NCBI GenBank assembly: GCA_947452315.1
Contig: CANGCX010000006.1
Span: 1 to 64,000 of the forward strand
Direction of reading: 5' to 3'
DNA length: 64,000 nucleotides
Source: Opitutia bacterium
Lineage (GTDB): Bacteria; Verrucomicrobiota; Verrucomicrobiia; Opitutales; Opitutaceae
Shown one piece after another: positions 56,391 to 64,000 of this stretch. Every line of letters begins with the position of its first letter. The stretch's first letter is position 1. A program made the position numbers and the translations under genes. The notes below the pieces were generated by a model. That model was given only the letters and a program-made list of their open reading frames with translations, was not told the origin of the DNA and did not search any database.

Positions 56391-57617
56391 TTAGCGCAGT
56401 TCCCAGGTGTAGGGGGATTTGGATAGGAGGTTATGGCCGGTGGCGGTTACTTGGACAACGTCTTCGATGCGACACGCGCCTAGGCCGGGATAATAGAGGC
56501 CGGGCTCAATGGTGACGACCGTACCTCGGCGCAGAATGTTGTCGTAGCGCGAGCTGACTCCGGGTGATTCGTGGACGGCGAGGCCAAGGCCATGGCCGGT
56601 GCCATGGAAGAAACCTGAAGAGCCCTTCGACGTGTGGCGGGTTTCGTAGTGACGGGCGGTAAAGGTCGTTAAGACAGCTTCGTGGACGGCGCGCCCAGTA
56701 ACTCCGGCCCGGACGGTTTTAAGTGCGGCAAGTTGGGCGGCACGGACTGCCTCTACTAGGGCGCGTTGGGCATCAGAGGCATGGCCTCGAAGAAACGTAC
56801 GCGTCATGTCGCCATGGTAGCCGCTGGCGGAGACTCGTGGGAAGACATCAACGATGACTAATTCGTTCGGGCGTATTGGGCCAGAGCCACGCTCGTGGGG
56901 ATCGCACGCTTGGTCACCTCCAGCCGCGATGGTGTTGCTGGAGACGGCTCCGGCGGCAAGGCAGGCGGACTCGATGGCGAATTTCAGGCGTTCGCTCGTG
57001 AGTGGTTTGCCTTTATATATAAGAGAGCGGCCGCGGATCGTACTCGCGCGGAGCACGCTCGCCGCGGCGGCTATGCCAAGCGCGCTGCATCGGTTGCCCT
57101 CGCGCAGTGCAGCGATCTCGGCTGATGTTTTAATTTCGCGCGCTGGAAATAACGGTCCGTTGGCCACGGTAAGATCTAGGCCGAGCTCGAAAAGTTTTTC
57201 GTAAACGCCAGCAGGGAAATCCTCGGGGACAGTGAATGAAAGTTGGCGCAACTCGCGTGCAAGGATGAAGATTACCTCGGCGGCACCCGGCTTGCGTTGG
57301 GGCCAGATCTCGCGGGCCTTGGCAAGGTAGGTCTCGAGCGGAAGGACGCGATCGAAGGCGGAGTCGCGGCGGACACGGCCAAACTCTAGCGCACTCACCA
57401 CAGCATATTTTTTTCCGTGCGCGGCGAGGGCCACAAAAGGATCAGGCACGGATACGCGGCCGAAGTAGAGCGCGTCGGCGCTACGTTCGGTGTCGGCATA
57501 GAGCAATGGGGGCGGGGCTGGCGGGAGCGGCGAAGGAGGCACGGCGAGAGAGGTGTTGAATAACAGTACGGGCACGATTAGCCACGGAGCTGATGAAGAA
57601 CGCAAATCCGGTTTCAT
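56391..57617 (-). CDS. M24 family peptidase (Xaa-Pro peptidase-like)
   Basis: LVIVDVFPR, YHGDMTRTFLRG, FFHGTGHGLGLAVHE, TIEPGLYYPGLGACRIEDVVQV supply the five metal-ligand regions. N-terminal start uncertain. Confidence 0.88.
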   Translation of the reverse strand: MKPDLRSSSAPWLIVPVLLFNTSLAVPPSPLPPAPPPLLYADTERSADALYFGRVSVPDPFVALAAHGKKYAVVSALEFGRVRRDSAFDRVLPLETYLAKAREIWPQRKPGAAEVIFILARELRQLSFTVPEDFPAGVYEKLFELGLDLTVANGPLFPAREIKTSAEIAALREGNRCSALGIAAAASVLRASTIRGRSLIYKGKPLTSERLKFAIESACLAAGAVSSNTIAAGGDQACDPHERGSGPIRPNELVIVDVFPRVSASGYHGDMTRTFLRGHASDAQRALVEAVRAAQLAALKTVRAGVTGRAVHEAVLTTFTARHYETRHTSKGSSGFFHGTGHGLGLAVHESPGVSSRYDNILRRGTVVTIEPGLYYPGLGACRIEDVVQVTATGHNLLSKSPYTWELR

Positions 57618-58141
57618 GCACGTTTAAGGTAGCGGCTGTTGCTTCGGCGCTGCTGTTTTCTGCCTGTGGCCAAGCGGAATCGGCCGCCGGAAAATCTATA
57701 GTCCTCAAAGAACCCAAGAGCGTTGCGGACTGGTTTATGATTAACCTCGGTGGAAAAGCGCTACGAATGCAGTTAGCGGTTCGGCCAAATGAGCTCGAGC
57801 ACGGTTTGATGGAGCGTCGCGATCTGGGAGTAGATGATGCCATGGTGTTTGTTTTTGAACGTCCGCAACCTATGAGTTTCTGGATGCGAAACACACCGAC
57901 GCCGCTGGATATCGCATATTTTAGCTCGGAGGGAGCTTTGGTGGAATATTATCCCGCATATCCTTTTGATGAAAAATCTCTACCCTCGCGGAGCCAGCGG
58001 TTGCAGTTTGTCGTGGAGACAAACCAAGGCTGGTTTCGTACTAATGGGATCAAGCCCGGCGCACGTTTAGATCTAAAGGCGCTAGCTGCGGCGCTGACGG
58101 CGCGGGGTTTTGATGCCCGGAAATTTGGGCTCGAGCCCTGA
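57593..58141 (+). CDS. DUF192 domain-containing lipoprotein
   Basis: Lipobox LFSAC; LAVRPNELEHGLMERRDLGVDDAMVFVFERPQPMSFWMRNTPTPLDIAYF is the DUF192 signature. Confidence 0.92.
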   Translation: MKNANPVSCTFKVAAVASALLFSACGQAESAAGKSIVLKEPKSVADWFMINLGGKALRMQLAVRPNELEHGLMERRDLGVDDAMVFVFERPQPMSFWMRNTPTPLDIAYFSSEGALVEYYPAYPFDEKSLPSRSQRLQFVVETNQGWFRTNGIKPGARLDLKALAAALTARGFDARKFGLEP

Positions 58142-58148
58142 GTGACGC

Positions 58149-59792
58149 TTAACGCGCTTCGAGCCAAACGTGTTTGTAGGGGTGGTGGTCTAGCACCGTC
58201 GAATTCCAGCCGCGCACGGATGGCTGAAGCAGAAATACATGGGTGTAGTGAAAAATCGGAATAATCGGAGCAGCGTCGAGGAGGATTCGTTCGGCTTGAT
58301 TGAACAGAGCGTTGCGCGCGGTCACCTCGCTTGTGCGCGCGGCAGCGAAGAGTGCGGCATCGTAGGAGGAGTCCGCCCAGCCCGTGTAGTTGTTGCCGCT
58401 TGCGGTGGTAAAAATGGAGAGAAAAGAAGTGGGATCAGCGTAATCTGCTGTCCATACGGAGCGCAGTATTTGAAAATCACCCGCGCGGCGGGCCGACAGT
58501 GTGCTCTTGAGTTCTTGGTTGGTCAGTCGGACTTCGAGACCTAGTTCTCGACGCCACATTTCTTGTACAGCTTCAGCTATAGTGCGGTGAATTTCTGAGG
58601 TGTTGAACAACAGATCGAGCGGTGGGAGTCCGCGACCGCTGGGATAACCAGCTTCGGATAGCAAGGCGGCAGCAGCGCCAGGAGCGGGTGCGGGAAGCGC
58701 GTCGATAGGCGAGGGTAACAGGGCCGGCGGGACAATGCGTAAGGCGGGCAGTTGGCCACCGCGGAGGATTTTATCGACGATGGCGGTACGATCGAGAGCC
58801 AGGCTCAGGGCGCGGCGAATGCGTGGATCAGTGAGGGGCGGGCGGTTGACGTTTAGACGAAAAAAATACGTGCCCAGCAACGGATCAATGCGAAGGAGTT
58901 CGGGTGAGGTCTTGCGGTAACTATCGATTTTTCCAGGAGGGACGGTTTCGGTAAGGTGTAGCTGGCCGGCTCGGAAGGCGCGTTCTTCGGTGTCGACCGA
59001 CTCGATGGCATGGAAGTGAATGGCGTTGAGGCGAACGCTGGCGACATCCCAATACGTGGGCGATTTTTCTGCTATAATGACTTGGCCGGCGCGCCATGTT
59101 TTAAGGTTAAAAGGGCCGTTGCCAATAAAAGTGCCGGGTCGGGCCCAAGGGTTGCCACGGGCCGTGACAGAGCCGCTTTTTTCGATGGCGGGTATATAAA
59201 CCGGGAAGAATGCGGTGTGGTTGAGTAGGGCAAGAAAGTGCGGCGCGGGATGCTCGAGGGTAACGACGAAGGTGTGTGAATCGGGCGCAGCTAGGCCTAC
59301 AGCAGACCATGGCGCGGTGGATTTGTGGAAGGCCTCGGCACCTTGGATGATATAAAGCAAATTGGCGGAATCGGCGCCGAGCGCAGGCGTCAACATGCGG
59401 CGCCATGAGCCGACGAAATCCTCTGCGGTAACCGGAGCTCCGTTGGACCAACGGGCGTTGGCTCGCAGGTGAAAGGTGTACGTGCGGCCGTCGGGTGATA
59501 TCGTCCAGGATTGGGCGACTCCAGGTACGGGGTGTAGATCCACGGGGTCTTCCGCAACTAGGCCCTCTAAAAGTGCTGAGAGAACGTTGTAGTCGGCGGC
59601 CTGTGTAGCCAAATGCGGATCAAGGTCGGCGAGATCGTTGCCGATGCCGCGATGAAGCGTCTGGGTAGTAGTGCCGGCGACGACCGGAGTTTCGCGAGGG
59701 GCGCACCCCGTGAGGCCAAAGGCGAAACACAGCAGAAGTAAAAATGGCGAGAGACAGAGCAGAGCGCGGTGGCGCGAATATAAGGCGGACAT
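58149..59792 (-). CDS. Peptide ABC transporter substrate-binding lipoprotein (OppA-like)
   Basis: Lipobox LTGC; LHRGIGNDLADLDPHLATQAADYNVLSALLEGLVAEDP; PVTAEDFVGSWRRMLTPAL; RIRRALSLALDRTAIV. Confidence 0.93.
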   Translation of the reverse strand: MSALYSRHRALLCLSPFLLLLCFAFGLTGCAPRETPVVAGTTTQTLHRGIGNDLADLDPHLATQAADYNVLSALLEGLVAEDPVDLHPVPGVAQSWTISPDGRTYTFHLRANARWSNGAPVTAEDFVGSWRRMLTPALGADSANLLYIIQGAEAFHKSTAPWSAVGLAAPDSHTFVVTLEHPAPHFLALLNHTAFFPVYIPAIEKSGSVTARGNPWARPGTFIGNGPFNLKTWRAGQVIIAEKSPTYWDVASVRLNAIHFHAIESVDTEERAFRAGQLHLTETVPPGKIDSYRKTSPELLRIDPLLGTYFFRLNVNRPPLTDPRIRRALSLALDRTAIVDKILRGGQLPALRIVPPALLPSPIDALPAPAPGAAAALLSEAGYPSGRGLPPLDLLFNTSEIHRTIAEAVQEMWRRELGLEVRLTNQELKSTLSARRAGDFQILRSVWTADYADPTSFLSIFTTASGNNYTGWADSSYDAALFAAARTSEVTARNALFNQAERILLDAAPIIPIFHYTHVFLLQPSVRGWNSTVLDHHPYKHVWLEAR

Positions 59793-59822
59793 CAGATAAT
59801 AGCGAAACAGCAGATCTGCGTT

Positions 59823-60305
59823 TTAAGATTTTTTCTCGATCAGGCAGATGGCGTGGGCGGCGATCGCCAGTCCTCGGCCGAGATCGCCGACACCTTCGTT
59901 GGTTGTGGCTTTAAGCCCGATGCAATCGATCGGAAGACCGGTTGAGGCCGAGAGGGCGGATTTCATCGCGGCGAGATGGGGCGCGATTTTGGGTTTCTCG
60001 GCGATTAGGGATGCGTCGATGTTGACGAGTGTGTAATGACGGGCGGCGAGTTCGCCGACGACGCGCCTTAGTAGAAGTTGTGAGTCGATGTTTTTGAAAG
60101 CGACGTCGGTGTTGGGAAAAAAGTGGCCAATGTCGGGAAGGGCTGCAGCCCCCAGAAGCGCGTCGCAGATGGCGTGAGTAAGGCAATCGGCGTCGCTGTG
60201 GCCGTCTAGGCCGTAGTCGGTGGCGAAGCGGACGCCGCCAAGAATCAGTGGGCGGCCGGGGACTAAGCGGTGGATGTCGTATCCGTGGCCAATGCGTAGG
60301 TTCAT
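59823..60305 (-). CDS. ispF: 2-C-methyl-D-erythritol 2,4-cyclodiphosphate synthase
   Basis: RIGHGYDIHRLVPGRPLILGGVRFATDYGLDGHSDADCLTHAICDALLGAAALPDIGHFFPNTD; KATTNEGVGDLGRG. Confidence 0.97.
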   Translation of the reverse strand: MNLRIGHGYDIHRLVPGRPLILGGVRFATDYGLDGHSDADCLTHAICDALLGAAALPDIGHFFPNTDVAFKNIDSQLLLRRVVGELAARHYTLVNIDASLIAEKPKIAPHLAAMKSALSASTGLPIDCIGLKATTNEGVGDLGRGLAIAAHAICLIEKKS

Positions 60306-60322
60306 GCAGTAATGCTGAAGTA

Positions 60323-61021
60323 TTACTCGGAGGCTGGGGCCGCCTCGGAAGCGCGAGCGAGCAGAAATTCGAGGTAGGCCAGATCGCCGGGCGTGGTCAG
60401 CTTAGGGTTAGGCGAGGTGTTTTCGAGTAAGGCGATCGGGTGATCGAGGCCTTCGACGGCTTGGGCATCGTCGGTGATGCGGAGTTTTTTCTTGGCGACG
60501 CGCTCGTAGGCGCGCTCGAGCAGATCGCGGGAAAACACCTGCGGGGTCTCCATTGCCCATAAGCGTTCACGCTCGAGAGTGCGTAGGCGGGCATCACTAC
60601 GGTGCTTTTTGATCGTATCGGTGACGCGGTGGGCGAGCACTACAGCGTGTTCGCGAACTACTATTTTATGGAGGGCGACGAGTTGCTCCGGGCTCACGAG
60701 CGGGCGGGCGCAGTCGTGGACGAAGACGTAGGCTATGTCCGGCGGTAGCGCGGCTAGCGCGGCGGCGACGGAGTCTTGGCGCTCGGCCCCGCCTTTGACT
60801 AGAACGCACGGCGTGGGTGTGTGCGCCGATAAGGTAAGCATTTGGCGTTGGTCACGATAAACCACGACGTAAAAATCGGCAACGCCGCTGGCGGCAAAAG
60901 CGGCGGCGGAATGCGCAAAGACTGGGCGGCCGGCTAGGGACGCGAGGATTTTATCGGCGACGGCACCGGCCATGCGCGTGCTGCTGCCGGCGGCTAGGAG
61001 GATGGCGGCGGTACGAGGCAT
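60323..61021 (-). CDS. ispD: 2-C-methyl-D-erythritol 4-phosphate cytidylyltransferase
   Basis: AAILLAAGSSTRMAG; VFVHDCARPLVSPEQL; METPQVFSRDLLERAYE. Confidence 0.95.
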   Translation of the reverse strand: MPRTAAILLAAGSSTRMAGAVADKILASLAGRPVFAHSAAAFAASGVADFYVVVYRDQRQMLTLSAHTPTPCVLVKGGAERQDSVAAALAALPPDIAYVFVHDCARPLVSPEQLVALHKIVVREHAVVLAHRVTDTIKKHRSDARLRTLERERLWAMETPQVFSRDLLERAYERVAKKKLRITDDAQAVEGLDHPIALLENTSPNPKLTTPGDLAYLEFLLARASEAAPASE

Positions 61022-61050
61022 GGTATAGGAGTGGGTTGGAAGAGGGTGGT

Positions 61051-61746
61051 TTAGTTGCCCGCTAGCTCGGCTTTAATGGCGCGGGCGGCAGCTACCGGAT
61101 CGGCTGCTTTGAAAATCGGACGACCTACGACGATGTGGCTGGCGCCCGCGCGCGCGGCTTCGGCAGGCGTCATGATGCGTGATTGGTCGCCGGCATCGGC
61201 GCCCAGAGGACGAATGCCGGGTGTGACGAGGGCGACGTCAGCGGGAAGCGCCGCGCGCAGTGGCGCGAGTTCAAGCGGGGAGCAAACAAGGCCGCGCAGG
61301 CCTGAGTCGATGGCGAGCCGGCCGAGACGGACGACTTGATCGACGGGGGCGGCGCTCACGCCGGTTTCAACCAATCCGTGTGCGTCCATGGATGTGAGAA
61401 CGGTAACTCCCAGCAGCAGTAAGTGGGGGGCGTGCTGTTGTTGGGCTTTGACGGCCCATTGCATCATCTCGCGGCCTCCGCAGGTGTGGAGCGTGAGCAT
61501 CTTAATCGGGAGAGGGGCGACTGATTCGACTGCTTTAGCGACGGTGTTGGGGATGTCGTGGAGCTTAAGGTCTAGAAAGACGTCGAAGCCGAGGTCGGCG
61601 ATTTCACGCACGCAGTCGGGTCCGCAGGCGGTAAACATCTCTAGTCCAACTTTAACCCAGCGAACGGTGCCTTGGAGTTGGCGCAATGCGGGGGCGACGG
61701 TGCGTGGGGATTGGGCGTCGAGGACGAGGATGAGTTCGGTGGCCAT
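61051..61746 (-). CDS. pyrF: Orotidine-5'-phosphate decarboxylase
   Basis: WVKVGLEMFTACG; DVFLDLKLHDIPNTVAKA; VTPGIRPLGADAGDQSRIMTPAEA; GASHIVVGRPI. Confidence 0.96.
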   Translation of the reverse strand: MATELILVLDAQSPRTVAPALRQLQGTVRWVKVGLEMFTACGPDCVREIADLGFDVFLDLKLHDIPNTVAKAVESVAPLPIKMLTLHTCGGREMMQWAVKAQQQHAPHLLLLGVTVLTSMDAHGLVETGVSAAPVDQVVRLGRLAIDSGLRGLVCSPLELAPLRAALPADVALVTPGIRPLGADAGDQSRIMTPAEAARAGASHIVVGRPIFKAADPVAAARAIKAELAGN

Positions 61747-61842
61747 CGGTGGTGTATGCGCACTAAGGGGTAGTCTGTGTCACAAATCAAAAACCAAAAA
61801 TGCGGCTCGCGGGCCGGCCGTCGGGCGGTCTTGGATGGGTAG

Positions 61843-62742
61843 GTGAGCGCTACCGAGATTTTTGCCCCCGCGAAGCTGAACCTGTTTCTTGCCATCACGG
61901 GACGGCGGGCAGACGGATTTCATGAATTAGTGTCAGTTGCTACAACCTTGGCGTTTGGCGATACGTTGCGCGCGGAGGTATTGCCGGAATCGTCGGGTTC
62001 GGAGCGCTTTACCTTAGCGTGCGATGATTCAACGGTACCCGTGGATGAGACTAATTTGGTTTTGAAAGCAGCACATGCGTTTGCTGCGGCGAGCGGTTGG
62101 CGAGGTGCGGTGAAGTTTTTTCTACAGAAACGCGTGCCCATGGGCGCAGGTCTGGGCGGTGGGAGTAGCGATGCGGTTGCGGCGTTGCGGGCTATGGCGG
62201 TACTTTCTGGTGTTAGTATGGGGAGCGAAAAACTCGCTGAGATCGCGGCGGGTTTGGGCTCTGATTGTCCCTTGTTTTTTAATGATGGACCTATGGTCAT
62301 GCGCGGTCGCGGGGAGAGGATCACAGCTTTGCCGGCGGCGGCGAGCGCCCGCTTGCGGGGACGTCGGGTGTTGGTGTTTAAGCCGGCGTTTGGGATCGCT
62401 ACGGCTTGGGCTTATGCGCGGATGGCCAGTGAGGCACCCAGGAGTTATCTGGCTTTGGCCGAGGCGGAGGCACAGTTGTCTAGGTGGTGTTCTGATGGCA
62501 AATTACCGGTCGAGGCGTTGCTTTTTAATAATATGGAGCGGGTGGCGTTTGAGAAATTTGTGGCTCTGCCTGCCCTGGCGCGAGAGTTGCAAAGAAATTT
62601 TGGTTTAGCGCCACGGATGAGTGGTAGCGGGAGCGCGTGTTTCGCGTTTCTGGCGGAGGACGCGCCCGTCGCGGCAATAATCGAATCGGTGCGCGCGGCG
62701 TGGGGGCCAACGTGTTTCGTGGTCGAGACGCGGGTCACGTGA
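61843..62742 (+). CDS. ispE: 4-(cytidine 5'-diphospho)-2-C-methyl-D-erythritol kinase
   Basis: FAPAKLNLFLAITGRRADGFHELVSV; RVPMGAGLGGGSSDAVAAL; MSGSGSACFAFL. GTG start. Confidence 0.95.
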   Translation: MSATEIFAPAKLNLFLAITGRRADGFHELVSVATTLAFGDTLRAEVLPESSGSERFTLACDDSTVPVDETNLVLKAAHAFAAASGWRGAVKFFLQKRVPMGAGLGGGSSDAVAALRAMAVLSGVSMGSEKLAEIAAGLGSDCPLFFNDGPMVMRGRGERITALPAAASARLRGRRVLVFKPAFGIATAWAYARMASEAPRSYLALAEAEAQLSRWCSDGKLPVEALLFNNMERVAFEKFVALPALARELQRNFGLAPRMSGSGSACFAFLAEDAPVAAIIESVRAAWGPTCFVVETRVT

Positions 62743-62819
62743 ATCAGCATTGACCCAAGCTTAAGGGCAAAGCGTTATCCTCGACGCCGCCGGTTTCTCC
62801 GTACTGGCGACGCATTCGC

Positions 62820-64000
62820 ATGTCATCGGACTCTCGCAATCAGCAAGAAATCGTCGTGCAAGGCATTTCCGCCTCGCAGGGCATCGCCTATGGCACGGTT
62901 TTTGTGTATTTGCAGAGCGATGTGGAGGTGCCGAGTTATCAAGTCGACTTGGAGAAACGCATCGAGGAGATCGCGCGATTTGATCAGGCCTTGCTCACCA
63001 CGCGGCAGCAGATCGCAAAAATTCAGGACGAGGTGGAAAAAAATTTGGGCAAAGCGGAGGCGTTAATTTTCGACGCCCATTTACTGGTGCTAGAAGATCA
63101 GGCATTGATCGGAGAGACGATCCGTGAATTCGAGAAGTCAGGGCGCAATATCGAAACGTGTTTTAATAACGTCGCCTCTCGCTACATTCAGGCGTTTTCC
63201 GAGATTGATGATGAATATCTGAGGGAACGCGCAGGAGATATACGCGATGTCGCACAGCGGGTGCTGCAAAATCTACTTGGGCAGGCGGAAAATAGCCTGA
63301 GTAAACTCGCTGAAAAACGCATCGTCGTGGCTAACGATCTCTCGCCTTCCGACTCAGCGAGTATCGACCGTAGTGCGGCGCTCGGTATCGTGATGGACTC
63401 AGGCAGCAAGACCAGTCACGCGGTCATCGTGGCGCGTTCGATGAAGGTGCCGGCTGTCGTGGGTGTCCGCGATCTTACCAAGCGGGTGAAAACGGGGGAT
63501 TGGGTCCTGATTGATGGCTACGATGGAATCGTGATCGTCAATCCCTCGGAGCAGACCTTGTTCCGCTACGGTAAAATTCAGTCGCAGAAAAAAACGTTTG
63601 AGCACCGCCTGCTTGAAGCCAATCGGCAGCCGGCGGTCACGCTCGATGGGGTGAGCGTCAGCCTGCTGGCGAACCTCGAAAAAGTGGAAGAGATCGCGCT
63701 CGCGAAGGAGTATTTTGCTCAAGGCGTAGGGTTGTTTCGTACCGAATATCTTTATCTTAATTCGGCGCGTATTCCGACAGAGCAGGAGCAGTTCGTCGCC
63801 TACAAGGCACTCGCTGAAGGCATGGCGCCGCTGCCCGTGGTGATTCGCACGCTTGATCTCGGCGGAGATAAGCCACTAGCGGGTAATCCTGATCTATTTC
63901 CCAAGGAAGCAAACCCTTTCATGGGCTTCCGGGCGATCCGGTTTTGCATGGAGCATACGGCGATTTTCAAAGATCAGCTCCGCGCTATTTTGATGGCGAG
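62820..64000 (+). CDS. ptsI: Phosphoenolpyruvate-protein phosphotransferase (PTS Enzyme I), partial at window end
   Basis: Read from ATG 62820: VVQGISASQGIAYGTVFVY...DSGSKTSHAVIVARSMKVPAVVG (active-site His)...GVGLFRTEYLYL...VIRTLDLGGDKPL. Open at the window end, so absent from the ORF track. Confidence 0.95.
   Translation, partial: MSSDSRNQQEIVVQGISASQGIAYGTVFVYLQSDVEVPSYQVDLEKRIEEIARFDQALLTTRQQIAKIQDEVEKNLGKAEALIFDAHLLVLEDQALIGETIREFEKSGRNIETCFNNVASRYIQAFSEIDDEYLRERAGDIRDVAQRVLQNLLGQAENSLSKLAEKRIVVANDLSPSDSASIDRSAALGIVMDSGSKTSHAVIVARSMKVPAVVGVRDLTKRVKTGDWVLIDGYDGIVIVNPSEQTLFRYGKIQSQKKTFEHRLLEANRQPAVTLDGVSVSLLANLEKVEEIALAKEYFAQGVGLFRTEYLYLNSARIPTEQEQFVAYKALAEGMAPLPVVIRTLDLGGDKPLAGNPDLFPKEANPFMGFRAIRFCMEHTAIFKDQLRAILMA

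Noticed and set aside
1-64000. CRISPR arrays, tRNA/rRNA genes, IS elements, prophage, toxin-antitoxin or known defence genes
   Set aside because: No regularly spaced repeats, no cloverleaf-like intergenic sequence, no transposase/integrase/Cas/restriction motifs in the translated ORFs; intergenic gaps are mostly short.

Overview
The window is a gene-dense, high-GC bacterial chromosome segment. Gene content and style look Verrucomicrobia/Opitutaceae-like, but this is inferred from families only. I found about 59 protein-coding genes and no convincing tRNA, rRNA, CRISPR, transposase, phage or plasmid genes.

Main blocks: (1) a MoxR/DUF58/BatA/BatB von Willebrand operon (minus strand, 1-4.5 kb); (2) a mixed block with a release-factor-like GGQ protein, penicillin-acylase family lipoprotein, MOSC protein, RmuC, Cdd, Kbl-Tdh and Dgt; (3) a mirrored adaptor-permease-permease-adaptor RND efflux locus (18.7-27.5 kb); (4) a serA-plsY-hom-lysC-thrC-cimA amino-acid block; (5) a CLC transporter resembling the fluoride-type CLC-F group, plus TatC; (6) a cbb3 oxidase locus (41.5-49.9 kb) with a fused CcoN-CcoO, single-CXXCH CcoP, CcoG, a SafE-like protein, CcoI and several unassigned small proteins, some with Cys motifs; (7) nadK, tlyA, an Fpg/Nei-type glycosylase with a degenerated zinc finger, heptose enzymes, two M24 peptidases, ispF-ispD-pyrF/ispE and partial ptsI.

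Most of the window is ordinary housekeeping sequence. I did not see a clearly new defence or mobile system. The best leads are the unassigned small proteins around the cbb3 locus, the zinc-finger-degenerate glycosylase, the double-RND locus with a structured intergenic region, the CLC-F-like gene, and a local strand-composition reversal over serA-lysC. No searches were run; all family calls are motif recognition from the translated sequences.
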